A program made the translations under genes and the position numbers. Source: Tissierella sp. (GTDB taxonomy: Bacteria; Bacillota; Clostridia; Tissierellales; Tissierellaceae). Taken from it: a stretch of 64,000 bases of DNA. Numbering within the stretch: the first letter of the stretch is position 1; each line of letters begins with the position of its first letter. Below, piece after piece: positions 53,777-62,568 of the stretch. The notes under the pieces were generated by a model. The model worked only from the letters and a program-made list of their open reading frames with translations, made no database searches and had not been told where the DNA came from. The stretch lies in contig NZ_JARIEF010000018.1 of the NCBI RefSeq assembly GCF_029266915.1, positions 62,001 through 126,000 of the forward strand. The letters run 5' to 3'.

Positions 53777-54838
53777 ATGCAGTATCCAAGACTGATTATC
53801 AATACTGATGTAATAAGAAACAATACAAAGCTAATAGTAGATAAATGCAGTCAAAATGGAATAGCAGTAGTAGGAGTTACCAAGGGAGTTTGTGCACAGA
53901 AAGAGATAGTAGAGAGCTTTATAAAGGGTGGTGTTAAGTTTCTAGGGGATTCAAGAATAGAAAACTTAATAAGCTTAGCCAAGTATGATATCCCTAAAAT
54001 GATGCTTAGACTTCCTATGATATCTGAAGCAGATAAAATAGTAAAGTATACAGATTTATCGCTAAACTCAGAGATAGATACTATAAGAGCACTAGATAAA
54101 GCTGCTCTAAGAGCTGGAAAGATACATGGAATTATACTCATGATAGACCTTGGAGATCTCCGGGAAGGATATTATTATGAAAAAAACTTACTTAGAACGG
54201 TTGAACTTGTATGCCAGATGGAAAATGTCAAAGTTACTGGCCTAGGTACAAACCTTACATGTTTTGGAGCCGTTATTCCAGAGGACTCTTCCATGATTAC
54301 CCTAGAGAGATTGTCTCGTGAGATAAATGACAAACTTAATCTCGATATAGAGATAATTTCTGGTGGAAACTCCAGCACTTTGCATCTTCTGGAAAAAGGA
54401 AAAATAAAGGGAATCAATAATTTAAGACTAGGAGAATCGCTACTTCTGGGAAAAGAAACAGCCTATAATACCCAAATAAATGGAACCAGTTCTGCTGGAT
54501 TTATCCTAGAAGCAGAAATAATAGAGAGAAAATCTAAACCATCAATGCCTGTTGGAAAAATAGGACTTGATGCTTTTGGAGATGTTCCTGTGTTTATAGA
54601 TAAGGGCTTAAGAACCAAATTGATATGCGCTATAGGAAAACAAGATGTAAAGGTAGAATCTCTTATAGCTATGGACAAGGACTTGAAAATACTTGGAGCA
54701 AGCTCAGACCATCTGATAATAGATTCGACAGATTCAAGCTTGGAATATAAGGTTGGAGATATAGTATCATTTCATTTAGGTTATAGTGGAATCTTGAGTT
54801 CTATGACTTCAAAGTATATTAAAAAGATTATTATATGA
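53777..54838 (+). CDS. orr: Ornithine racemase (alanine racemase-fold)
   Basis: PLP enzyme that interconverts L- and D-ornithine, supplying the D-isomer needed by OraSE. It has an alanine-racemase N-terminal TIM barrel with the PLP lysine Lys36 in VVGVTKGVC, followed by GDSRIENL, VTGLGTNLTCFGA and SGGNSSTLHLL. Length 353. Placement as the last gene of the ornithine operon separates it from cell-wall alanine racemase. SD AGGAGG. Confidence 0.93.
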   Translation: MQYPRLIINTDVIRNNTKLIVDKCSQNGIAVVGVTKGVCAQKEIVESFIKGGVKFLGDSRIENLISLAKYDIPKMMLRLPMISEADKIVKYTDLSLNSEIDTIRALDKAALRAGKIHGIILMIDLGDLREGYYYEKNLLRTVELVCQMENVKVTGLGTNLTCFGAVIPEDSSMITLERLSREINDKLNLDIEIISGGNSSTLHLLEKGKIKGINNLRLGESLLLGKETAYNTQINGTSSAGFILEAEIIERKSKPSMPVGKIGLDAFGDVPVFIDKGLRTKLICAIGKQDVKVESLIAMDKDLKILGASSDHLIIDSTDSSLEYKVGDIVSFHLGYSGILSSMTSKYIKKIII

Positions 54839-54866
54839 TATAATAGAGTTAAAGCAGGTGATAGAA

Positions 54867-56192
54867 ATGGATTTATTTACAATGTCAATGGAAAAACAAC
54901 TAGAAACAAATGCCCCTTTGGCGGATAGACTCAGGCCTAGAAAGTTAGATGAATTTGTAGGGCAAGAGCACCTCTTAGGAGCTGATAAGTTTTTAAGTAG
55001 GTCTATTAAAGCAGATAGAATAACGTCAATGATTTTTTACGGACCGCCGGGTATCGGAAAAACTACACTAGCTATGATAATTGCAAATACTACTGAAATG
55101 AAATTTGAAAAGCTATCTGCAGTAACTTCAGGCGTAAAAGATATAAGAGAAGTTATAAAAAATGCAGAAGAATACCTTAAAATATATAATAAAAGAACTA
55201 TACTTTTTATAGATGAGATTCATAGATTTAATAAAGCTCAGCAGGATGCACTCCTTCCATTTGTAGAAAGAGGAATTATAATTCTAATAGGTGCTACAAC
55301 GGAGAATCCATATTTTGAAATAAATAAAGCTTTGCTTTCAAGAGCTATGGTTTTAACCTTAAAAGCACTTTTAAATGAAGATCTTTCAAATCTATTGAAG
55401 ATTGCCTTAAAAGATAAAGAAAGAGGACTTGGAAAGTATAAGGTAGAAATAGATAAAGAAGCAAGAAATTATTTAATAGGTGTTTCTGAAGGTGACGGAA
55501 GAGTGCTCCTAAACTCTTTGGAGATAGGAGTTTTATCAACTCCTGAGGATCAAGATGGTATAAAGAGGATAGACCTTGAAGCTATAAAAAACTCAATTCT
55601 TATAAAAACTGCCAAATATGATAAGGGTGGAGACGAGCACTATAATACAATTTCAGCCTTTATAAAAAGCATGAGAGGATCAGATCCGGATGCTTCCCTC
55701 TATTATCTGGCCAAGATGATAAACGCAGGAGAAGATCCTAAATTTATAGCCAGAAGAGTTATAATAGCTGCTTCAGAAGATGTGGGAAATGCAGATCCCA
55801 ATGCACTAGTCATAGCAAATGCTGCATTTGAAGCAGTGAGAAATATCGGAATGCCTGAAGGTAGAATAATATTAGCCCAGGCAGTAACTTATATAGCCTC
55901 AGCTCCAAAATCTAATGCAAGTTATGTGGCAATTGATGAAGCTCTCAAAGATATAAGAGAAAAAAGAATAGGAGAAACACCTCCTCACTTAAGAGATACT
56001 CACTACGCAGGAGCTAAAGAACTTGGCTCTGGTGAAGGCTACAAGTATCCTCACAACTATGAAGATTCATTTGTAAAACAGGATTATCTTCCAGAAGAAT
56101 TCAAGGGAAGAAGGTATTATATTCCAACTGAAAACGGACATGAACTAGAAATAAAGAAAAGACTAGACAAATTATTTGACAATAAAGATTAA
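54867..56192 (+). CDS. rarA: Replication-associated recombination protein A (RarA/MgsA)
   Basis: AAA+ ATPase of the clamp-loader clade acting at stalled forks. PLADRLRPRKLDEFVGQEHLLG is the typical start; Walker A is YGPPGIGKTT and Walker B LFIDEIHRFNKAQQDALLP. The sensor ATTENPYFEINKALLSR and the C-terminal ISAFIKSMRGSDPDASLYYLAKM segment follow. A GTG at 54858 is part of the SD AGGTGAT; ATG 54867 is preferred. TATAAT at 54839 may be its -10. Confidence 0.94.
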   Translation: MDLFTMSMEKQLETNAPLADRLRPRKLDEFVGQEHLLGADKFLSRSIKADRITSMIFYGPPGIGKTTLAMIIANTTEMKFEKLSAVTSGVKDIREVIKNAEEYLKIYNKRTILFIDEIHRFNKAQQDALLPFVERGIIILIGATTENPYFEINKALLSRAMVLTLKALLNEDLSNLLKIALKDKERGLGKYKVEIDKEARNYLIGVSEGDGRVLLNSLEIGVLSTPEDQDGIKRIDLEAIKNSILIKTAKYDKGGDEHYNTISAFIKSMRGSDPDASLYYLAKMINAGEDPKFIARRVIIAASEDVGNADPNALVIANAAFEAVRNIGMPEGRIILAQAVTYIASAPKSNASYVAIDEALKDIREKRIGETPPHLRDTHYAGAKELGSGEGYKYPHNYEDSFVKQDYLPEEFKGRRYYIPTENGHELEIKKRLDKLFDNKD

Positions 56193-56214
56193 AAAAACTA
56201 TAATAATAAGAAGT

Positions 56215-56262
56215 ATAAGAAAATAGTAATATAAGAAAATAGTAAGATAAGAAAAAAATTAA
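56215..56262 (+). repeat. 16-bp tandem repeat, about 2.6 copies
   Basis: ATAAGAAAATAGTAAT (56215-56230), ATAAGAAAATAGTAAG (56231-56246) and ATAAGAAAA with a degraded end. It is purine-rich on the + strand and lies between rarA and the T-box leader. Confidence 0.75.
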
Positions 56263-56425
56263 AGATCAAAGATTAAATAATATTATAAGTTAGTAAGCAT
56301 AAAAAGTATCAATAGACTAAACAATCTATAAGATGAGAAGTATAAAAAAATAAAATCTTTAATTTATATAAAATGATAAATAATTAATAATCATAAGAAA
56401 TATAATTTAAAAATAAAACAATAAT
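56263..56425. other. Low-complexity AT-rich spacer upstream of the T-box leader
   Basis: No ORF or known element. TATAAT at 56401-56406 is the best -10 for the T-box transcript, without a convincing -35. Confidence 0.45.
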
Positions 56426-56429
56426 AACA

Positions 56430-56656
56430 ATGATGGGAAGAGTAGATATAAGGCCTGGTCAAAGGGAGTCGATGATAGTGAGACATCGATACTAAGCTTA
56501 TCTTGAAGAACAGCCCGGAGTTTCTGATCTGAAAGTAATAATAGGATCGGACGTCCTTGTAGCGTTAATGCAATCGAGTGGCTATATTTAGCAACTAGGG
56601 TGGTACCACGGAAATCAAAACTTTCGTCCTTATTTTAGGACGGGGGTTTTTTTGTT
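56430..56656 (+). promoter_or_regulatory. T-box leader with AAC (asparagine) specifier
   Basis: The 5' Stem I region starts near 56438 (GAAGAGTAGATATAAGGC) and has an AGGGAGTCGATGATAG arm. The specifier loop GAAGAACAGCC presents AAC at 56509-56511 followed by A. The T-box core AGGGTGGTACCACG is at 56597-56610, with TGGT to pair the tRNA 3' end. The terminator hairpin ACTTTCGTCCT/AGGACGGGGGT (about 56620-56647) ends in TTTTTTT. Uncharged tRNA-Asn should favour antitermination and asnS expression. Confidence 0.94.
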
Positions 56657-56689
56657 ATATATTAAAACTATGATAGATGGAGGAATAAG

Positions 56690-58078
56690 ATGAAAACTTT
56701 TGTAAAAGAAATTTATAAAAACAGTGAAGAATATTTAGAAAAAGAAATTGTTCTAGAGGGCTGGATAAGAAATATTAGAGCGCTGAAGAACTTTGGATTT
56801 ATTGAATTAAATGATGGTACATTTTTCAAGGGTATTCAGGTAGTATATTCAGATGAACTCTCTAACTTCGCTGAAGTTGAAAAATTACATTTAAGTAGTT
56901 CCTTAAAGGTTAGGGGAATCTTAAAGCCAACACCTAAAGGCAAACAGCCATTTGAGATACAGGCAAAAGAAATAGAAGTAGAGGGAGCATCAACTAGTGA
57001 CTATCCTCTTCAAAAGAAGAAGCACAGTATGGAATATCTTAGAACTATAGCGCACTTAAGACCTAGAAGCAATACTTTTAGTGCGGTTTATAGGATTAGA
57101 TCAATTGCATCCTTTGCTATTCACAAGTTCTTTCAAGAGAGAGACTTTGTATATGTTCACGCTCCTATAATAACTTCAAGTGATGCTGAAGGAGCGGGCG
57201 AGATGTTTAAAGTAAGCACACTTGACTACAAAAACCCTCCTTTAACAGATGAAGGTGATGTAAACTACAAAGAAGATTTCTTTGGTAAGGGAACTTTTCT
57301 TACAGTAAGCGGACAGTTAGAAGCTGAAGCTTATGCACTTGCCTTTAAAAATGTATATACTTTTGGTCCTACATTTAGGGCGGAGAACTCTAACACTTCA
57401 AGACATGCTGCTGAATTTTGGATGATGGAGCCGGAGATAGCTTTTGCAGACCTTGAAGATGATATGAACCTAGCAGAAGATATGATGAGATATGTTATCA
57501 AATATGTTATGGAAGAAGCACCAGAAGAAATGGAATTCTTCAATAACTTTATAGATAAAGAACTCTTAGAGCGATTAGAAAATATAGTAAACTCAGACTT
57601 TGAAAGAATCACTTACACTCGCGCGGTAGAAATCTTACAAGAATCTAAAAAGAAATTTAACTACCCAGTAGAGTGGGGAATTGATCTTCAAACAGAACAT
57701 GAAAGATATATAACAGAAGAAGTATTTAAAAAGCCGGTATTTGTAACCGACTATCCAAAAGAGATAAAAGCTTTCTATATGAGAGAAAATGATGATGGAA
57801 AAACTGTAGCGGCTATGGACCTTTTGGTTCCAGGAGTTGGAGAAATAATCGGCGGAAGTCAAAGAGAAGAAAGACTTGAAGTATTAGAACAAAAAATAAT
57901 AGATAATGGAATGAACCCTTCAGATTACTGGTGGTATTTAGAACTTAGAAAATACGGCGGAACAAAGCATGCAGGATTTGGTCTAGGTTTTGAAAGATTG
58001 ATCATGTATATTACAGGTATAACAAACATAAGAGACGTTATACCATTTCCAAGAACTGTTAATTCAGCAGAATTCTAA
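56690..58078 (+). CDS. asnS: Asparagine-tRNA ligase
   Basis: Class IIb synthetase, 462 residues. An N-terminal OB anticodon domain ([26 protein letters not shown]) is followed by the catalytic core: [24 protein letters not shown] (motif 2) and [27 protein letters not shown] (motif 3). The AAC T-box upstream confirms asparagine specificity over aspartate or lysine. AGGAATAAG serves as a modest SD. Confidence 0.97.
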   Translation: MKTFVKEIYKNSEEYLEKEIVLEGWIRNIRALKNFGFIELNDGTFFKGIQVVYSDELSNFAEVEKLHLSSSLKVRGILKPTPKGKQPFEIQAKEIEVEGASTSDYPLQKKKHSMEYLRTIAHLRPRSNTFSAVYRIRSIASFAIHKFFQERDFVYVHAPIITSSDAEGAGEMFKVSTLDYKNPPLTDEGDVNYKEDFFGKGTFLTVSGQLEAEAYALAFKNVYTFGPTFRAENSNTSRHAAEFWMMEPEIAFADLEDDMNLAEDMMRYVIKYVMEEAPEEMEFFNNFIDKELLERLENIVNSDFERITYTRAVEILQESKKKFNYPVEWGIDLQTEHERYITEEVFKKPVFVTDYPKEIKAFYMRENDDGKTVAAMDLLVPGVGEIIGGSQREERLEVLEQKIIDNGMNPSDYWWYLELRKYGGTKHAGFGLGFERLIMYITGITNIRDVIPFPRTVNSAEF

Positions 58079-58237
58079 AATAAATGAATATTATTTAAAA
58101 TATAAAAACTAGATTTTTATAAGAAGCTATAAATAATTTTAATAAAGTATAATACCATTAAGAACTTTTACAAGCATAGAGAGCTTAATAGATATATAAT
58201 CTATCAAAAGATATAGATTAAATGAGGAGGAGAAAAT

Positions 58238-60649
58238 TTGAAAGAATATGCAGCTGGCAAGATTGAAAAGAAATGGCAAGAGATTTGGGATAAAGAAGAG
58301 CCATTTAAAGCTTTAAACGATTCAGATAAAGAAAAGTTTTATGCGCTTGTAGAATTTCCTTATCCATCTGGAGAAGGACTTCATGTAGGCCATCCAAGAC
58401 CTTATACTGCTCTAGATATAGTTTCAAGAAAGAGAAGACTAGAAGGATACAATGTTTTATTTCCTATGGGATGGGATGCCTTTGGTCTTCCTACAGAAAA
58501 CTTTGCTATAAAAAATAAAATTCATCCGGCTATTGTTACAAAAAATAATATAGCAAGATTTAAAGCACAACTTAAATCAATTGGATTTTCATTTGACTGG
58601 TCAAGAGAGATCAATACAACTGATCCAGAGTATTATAAGTGGACTCAGTGGATATTTTTAAAGCTCTTTGAAAGAGGATTAGCCTACAAAAATGAAATGC
58701 CTATAAATTGGTGTACATCTTGTAAGGTGGGGCTTGCAAATGAAGAAGTTGTTCAGGGAACTTGTGAAAGATGCGGATCTGAAGTAATAAGAAAAGTAAA
58801 AAATCAGTGGATGCTTAAGATAACAGAGTATGCTGATAGATTGATCGATGACCTTGAAGATCTTGACTATATAGATAGAGTAAAAGCTCAGCAGGTAAAC
58901 TGGATAGGAAAGTCAGTTGGAGCTGAGATAGATTTTAAAATCAAGGATAAAGAAGACAAGATAAGAGTATTTACTACTAGAGCAGACACCTTATTTGGAT
59001 CAACTTATATGGTTGTAGCAGCTGAACACCCTTTGATTGAAAAATATAAGAGTGATATAGAAAACTTAGATGAAATAGCAGCCTACCAAGAAGAAGTAAG
59101 TAAAAAATCTGATTTTGAAAGAACTGAGCTATCAAAAAATAAAACTGGTGTAGAAATAAAAGGATTAAAAGCTATAAATCCAGCCAATAATAAAGAAATG
59201 CCTATATGGATATCAGATTATGTGCTTATGACTTATGGTACAGGAGCTATAATGTCTGTTCCAGGGCATGATACTCGTGACTATGAGTTTGCTACTAAGT
59301 TCAATCTTCCGATTGTTGAAGTTGTAAGGGGAGGAGATATCGAAAAGGAAGCTTTTATAGATATAGACCAAGGTACTATTATAAATTCAGACTTTATAAA
59401 TGGTATGAATGTAAATGAGGCTGGAGAATACATGATAGAGTGGCTTGAAAAAAACCAGCTTGGCACTCGGAAAGTTAACTTTAAACTAAGAGACTGGGTA
59501 TTTTCAAGACAAAGATACTGGGGAGAGCCTATACCTCTAGTTCATTGCGAAGAATGTGGATGGGTACCAGTTCCAGAGAGTGAACTTCCAATAGTTCTTC
59601 CAGAGATTGAAGATTTTGAACCAACAGAAAATGGAGAGTCACCACTTTCTAAGATACCAGAGTGGGTGAATACTACTTGTCCTAAATGTGGAGGACCAGG
59701 TAAGAGAGAAACAGATACTATGCCTCAATGGGCAGGATCTTCCTGGTATTACTTGAGATATATAGATCCTCAAAACAGCGAGGCGCTGGCGTCTCCTGAA
59801 GCATTAAAATACTGGATGCCGGTAGACTGGTATAATGGAGGAATGGAGCATACAACTCTTCATCTTCTTTATTCAAGATTTTGGCACAAAGTTTTATATG
59901 ATATAGGAGTAGTAGAAGAGAAAGAGCCTTATGCTAAAAGAACATCCCATGGAATGATCCTTGGAGATAATAATGAAAAAATGTCTAAGTCCAGAGGAAA
60001 TGTAATAAATCCAGATGAGATAGTAGAAGAGTTTGGAGCAGATACCCTTAGAAGCTATGAAATGTTTATAGGAGATTTTGAAAAATCAGCTCCTTGGTCA
60101 GAAAATGGAGTTAAAGGCTGCCGAAGATTCTTAGATAGAGTTTGGAAACTACAAGAAATCTTAGTGGGTGGGGAAGGCTATACTAAAGAGCTTGAAACCA
60201 TCATTCACAAAACTATAAAAAAAGTATCAGAGGACTTTGAGCACCTTAAGTTTAATACTGGAATAGCAGCTCTTATGAGTCTTTCAAATGAATTTAATGA
60301 CCTTGGAAAGATTACAAAAGATGATTTAAAAACATTTATTATTTTATTAAACCCAGTAGCTCCTCATATAACAGAAGAAATGTGGGAGAACTTAGGACTA
60401 GAAGGATACCTTCACGATACTACTTGGCCAGAATTTGACGAGGAGAAGACTCATGATAAGGTTATAACTCTACCGGTTCAAGTTAACGGTAAGGTAAGGG
60501 GAACCATAGAAGTAGATGCAGATATAACAAAAGAAGACGCAATGGAGAAAGCTAAACTTGATGAAAATATTAAAAAATTCCTAGAAGATAAAACTATTGT
60601 AAAAGAGATATTTATTCCAGGAAGAATATTTAATATCGTAGTAAAGTAA
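58238..60649 (+). CDS. leuS: Leucine-tRNA ligase
   Basis: Class Ia synthetase, 803 residues. The HIGH motif appears as HVGHP in [15 protein letters not shown] and KMSKS in [11 protein letters not shown]. Zinc-ribbon cysteine pairs (CTSCKVG ... CERCG), the CP1 editing domain ([36 protein letters not shown]) and the C-terminal anticodon domain are present. A TTG start is supported by GAGGAGG seven bases upstream. The 159-base leader contains no T-box core, unlike asnS. Confidence 0.97.
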   Translation: MKEYAAGKIEKKWQEIWDKEEPFKALNDSDKEKFYALVEFPYPSGEGLHVGHPRPYTALDIVSRKRRLEGYNVLFPMGWDAFGLPTENFAIKNKIHPAIVTKNNIARFKAQLKSIGFSFDWSREINTTDPEYYKWTQWIFLKLFERGLAYKNEMPINWCTSCKVGLANEEVVQGTCERCGSEVIRKVKNQWMLKITEYADRLIDDLEDLDYIDRVKAQQVNWIGKSVGAEIDFKIKDKEDKIRVFTTRADTLFGSTYMVVAAEHPLIEKYKSDIENLDEIAAYQEEVSKKSDFERTELSKNKTGVEIKGLKAINPANNKEMPIWISDYVLMTYGTGAIMSVPGHDTRDYEFATKFNLPIVEVVRGGDIEKEAFIDIDQGTIINSDFINGMNVNEAGEYMIEWLEKNQLGTRKVNFKLRDWVFSRQRYWGEPIPLVHCEECGWVPVPESELPIVLPEIEDFEPTENGESPLSKIPEWVNTTCPKCGGPGKRETDTMPQWAGSSWYYLRYIDPQNSEALASPEALKYWMPVDWYNGGMEHTTLHLLYSRFWHKVLYDIGVVEEKEPYAKRTSHGMILGDNNEKMSKSRGNVINPDEIVEEFGADTLRSYEMFIGDFEKSAPWSENGVKGCRRFLDRVWKLQEILVGGEGYTKELETIIHKTIKKVSEDFEHLKFNTGIAALMSLSNEFNDLGKITKDDLKTFIILLNPVAPHITEEMWENLGLEGYLHDTTWPEFDEEKTHDKVITLPVQVNGKVRGTIEVDADITKEDAMEKAKLDENIKKFLEDKTIVKEIFIPGRIFNIVVK

Positions 60650-60781
60650 ACTATTAAGTAGCTAATCTTTTAAAATAAAAAGGATTTAAATATAAAAGTT
60701 TAAGAATTTAACAATAATTATTTAGAATTATTAGTGGTTTATTCTTAAAAAAAAGTAGAAATAAGTGATAGGTTTTCTTTG

Positions 60782-60841
60782 AAAAGTACCTTAACATTAA
60801 ATTCGGGATATAAAACCTGGAAAATGTAGGGTACTTTTTTT
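60782..60841 (+). terminator. Compound terminator after leuS
   Basis: AAAAGTACCTTAACATT (60783-60799) pairs with AATGTAGGGTACTTTT (about 60823-60838), one bulge; inside, TTCGGG pairs with CCTGGA. TTTTTT follows. AGGTTTT near 60771 could instead pair with AAAACCT near 60812 and disrupt it. Confidence 0.8.
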
Positions 60842-60873
60842 GCACTTAATATTTAAAATCATCATAATAAATC

Positions 60874-60889
60874 TTATCATAAATGATAA
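60874..60889. promoter_or_regulatory. 16-bp inverted repeat upstream of the threonine dehydrogenase gene
   Basis: TTATCAT-AA-ATGATAA, a perfect 7-2-7 inverted repeat, 64 bases upstream of the -10. Candidate operator. Confidence 0.45.
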
Positions 60890-60952
60890 ATAAGGAGTAT
60901 AGACAAAATATTTATAAAAACTAGCAAATAACCTAGAAATTAAAAAATATTA

Positions 60953-60961
60953 TGTTATAAT
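60953..60961 (+). promoter_or_regulatory. Extended -10 promoter of the threonine dehydrogenase gene
   Basis: TGTTATAAT at 60953-60961, 42 bases before the start codon; no clear -35. Confidence 0.6.
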
Positions 60962-61003
60962 CAATATGTGAAGTATTTTACAAACAATTTTGGAGGTGCA
61001 CTA

Positions 61004-61957
61004 ATGAGAAAAGTTTTAGTTACAGGAGCATTAGGACAAATAGGATCAGAGCTTACAAATAAGCTTAGAGAATTGTACGGAGCTAATAATATTATAGCTA
61101 GTAGCAGAAGTGAAAAGGCCGGCTTCGAAGAGTTGATACAAGCAGGACCATTTGAAACTTTGGACATAAACAATGGGGAAGATTTATTAAGAGTTACTGA
61201 AAAGCATAATGTAAATACTATTATAAATTTAGCAGCAATACTTTCAGCAGTAGGAGAAGAAAGATGCTTAGATTGTTGGGATGTAAATATGAATGGTCTT
61301 ATAAATGTATTGGAAGTAGGAAAACAAACAGGATCTCAAATATACACTCCTAGTTCTATAGCAGCATTTGGACCTAGCACACCACCTGACCAAACTCCGC
61401 AGGATACTATTCAAAGACCTACTACAATGTATGGTATTACAAAAGTAGCTGGAGAGTTAATGTGTGATTATTACTTTAAAAAATTTGGAGTAGATACAAG
61501 AGGAGTTCGTTTCCCTGGTCTTATTTCTTATAAAACTCTTCCTGGAGGAGGAACAACAGATTACGCAGTTCATATATACTATGATGCTATAAGAAAGAAA
61601 GAGTACACTTCTTTTATAGATAGAGGAACTAAGATGGATATGATGTACATGCCAGATGCACTTGATGCTATAATAGATTTGATGGAAGCTGATGGTTCAA
61701 AATTAATCCATAGAAACGCATTTAATGTATCTGCAATGAGTTTTGACCCGGAAAAACTTGCAGCTTCAATTAGAAAAGAAATACCAGAGTTTAAACTTAA
61801 TTATGATGTTGATCCAGCTAGACAGGCAATTGCAGACTCATGGCCAAATTCTCTAGACGATACAGCAGCTAGAGAAGAATGGGGATGGAATCCAAAGTAT
61901 GATCTAGATGCTATGACTCATGACATGTTAGAAAAACTAAAAATAAAGTTAAAATAA
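61004..61957 (+). CDS. tdh: NAD-dependent epimerase/SDR family, probable L-threonine 3-dehydrogenase
   Basis: An extended SDR of 317 residues. VLVTGALGQIGSELTNKL is the NAD loop; the catalytic YxxxK is YGITK (about 146-150), with the active-site Ser in TPSSIAAFGPSTP. The sequence resembles short-chain L-threonine dehydrogenases, with FPGLISYKTLPGGGTTDYAVHIYYDA typical of that group, which oxidise threonine to 2-amino-3-ketobutyrate. The partner ligase (kbl) is not in view. The frame is open from 60968; GGAGGTG (60992-60998) fits the ATG at 61004. Confidence 0.88.
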   Translation: MRKVLVTGALGQIGSELTNKLRELYGANNIIASSRSEKAGFEELIQAGPFETLDINNGEDLLRVTEKHNVNTIINLAAILSAVGEERCLDCWDVNMNGLINVLEVGKQTGSQIYTPSSIAAFGPSTPPDQTPQDTIQRPTTMYGITKVAGELMCDYYFKKFGVDTRGVRFPGLISYKTLPGGGTTDYAVHIYYDAIRKKEYTSFIDRGTKMDMMYMPDALDAIIDLMEADGSKLIHRNAFNVSAMSFDPEKLAASIRKEIPEFKLNYDVDPARQAIADSWPNSLDDTAAREEWGWNPKYDLDAMTHDMLEKLKIKLK

Positions 61958-61990
61958 ATCAATCAGCAATAGTTTAATAAATAAGGAAAC

Positions 61991-62031
61991 CAACCCAATC
62001 TTTCAGCTTAAAAAAGATTGGGTTTTCTTTG
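61991..62031 (+). terminator. Intrinsic terminator after the threonine dehydrogenase gene
   Basis: AACCCAATCTTT (61992-62003) pairs with AAAGATTGGGTT (about 62013-62024), followed by TTCTTTGTTTT. Confidence 0.9.
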
Positions 62032-62035
62032 TTTT

Positions 62036-62050
62036 AATCTTGACAAGATT
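62036..62050. promoter_or_regulatory. Perfect palindrome over the -35 box of the Rrf2-iscS promoter
   Basis: AATCTTG-A-CAAGATT is a 7-1-7 inverted repeat that contains the -35 hexamer. The half-site AATCTTG recurs at 62069-62075, just after the -10, and CTAGT-AA-ACTAG lies at 62083-62094. A candidate operator for the Rrf2 protein encoded next. Confidence 0.65.
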
Positions 62051-62068
62051 ACTAGGCTATTATATACT
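62040..62068 (+). promoter_or_regulatory. Sigma-A promoter of the Rrf2-iscS-iscU operon
   Basis: TTGACA (62040-62045), 17-base spacer, TATACT (62063-62068): the best consensus promoter in the window. Confidence 0.88.
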
Positions 62069-62118
62069 AATCTTGTAATACTCTAGTAAACTAGTAGGAA
62101 TTAAAAGAGGTGATTAAG

Positions 62119-62529
62119 ATTAAACTATCAACTAAAGGAAGATACGGGCTCATGGCTATGTTTGAACTTGCTCTTGCTCATGGAGAGGGACCAATTTCTT
62201 TAAAGAAAATTGCTAAAAACCAAGACCTTTCAGACAATTATTTGGAACAACTTGTTTCTGTTCTTAGAAAAGATGGACTATTAGATAGTGTCAGAGGTTC
62301 TCAAGGTGGGTATATGTTATCTAGAGCACCTAAAGAGATAACCGTAGGAGATATCCTAAGAAGTTTAGAGGGTAATCTTGCTCCTGCAGAATGCGTATCA
62401 GATGATGATGGAGAATGCTGCAAGGATGAAGGATGCGCTACAAAATTGGTCTTAATGAAGATTAAAACGAGTATAGATGATGTAGTAGACTCTATTACTC
62501 TTGAAGATATGATAAACGATATTAAATAA
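62119..62529 (+). CDS. iscR: Rrf2 family transcriptional regulator (IscR/CymR type)
   Basis: A winged-HTH Rrf2 regulator, about 136 residues, in front of iscS. KLSTKGRYGLMAMFELAL and SLKKIAKNQDLSDNYLEQLVSVLRKDGLLDSVRGSQGGYML are the DNA-binding region. Cysteines at CVSDDDGECCKDEGC could ligate an Fe-S cluster, as in IscR, although the spacing differs from the E. coli form. The start is ATT at 62119, five bases after AGAGGTGA, giving the canonical (M)KLSTKGRYG. The alternative GTG at 62110 lies inside that SD. Autoregulation is suggested by the palindrome in its promoter. Confidence 0.92.
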   Translation: MKLSTKGRYGLMAMFELALAHGEGPISLKKIAKNQDLSDNYLEQLVSVLRKDGLLDSVRGSQGGYMLSRAPKEITVGDILRSLEGNLAPAECVSDDDGECCKDEGCATKLVLMKIKTSIDDVVDSITLEDMINDIK

Positions 62530-62568
62530 AAATGAAAAGATTATTAAAATATTATTAGGAGGATGGTT

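Noticed and set aside
58079-58237. Searched for a T-box or other riboswitch before leuS.
   Set aside because: No GGGTGG-type T-box core, specifier loop or terminator was seen in the 159 bases.
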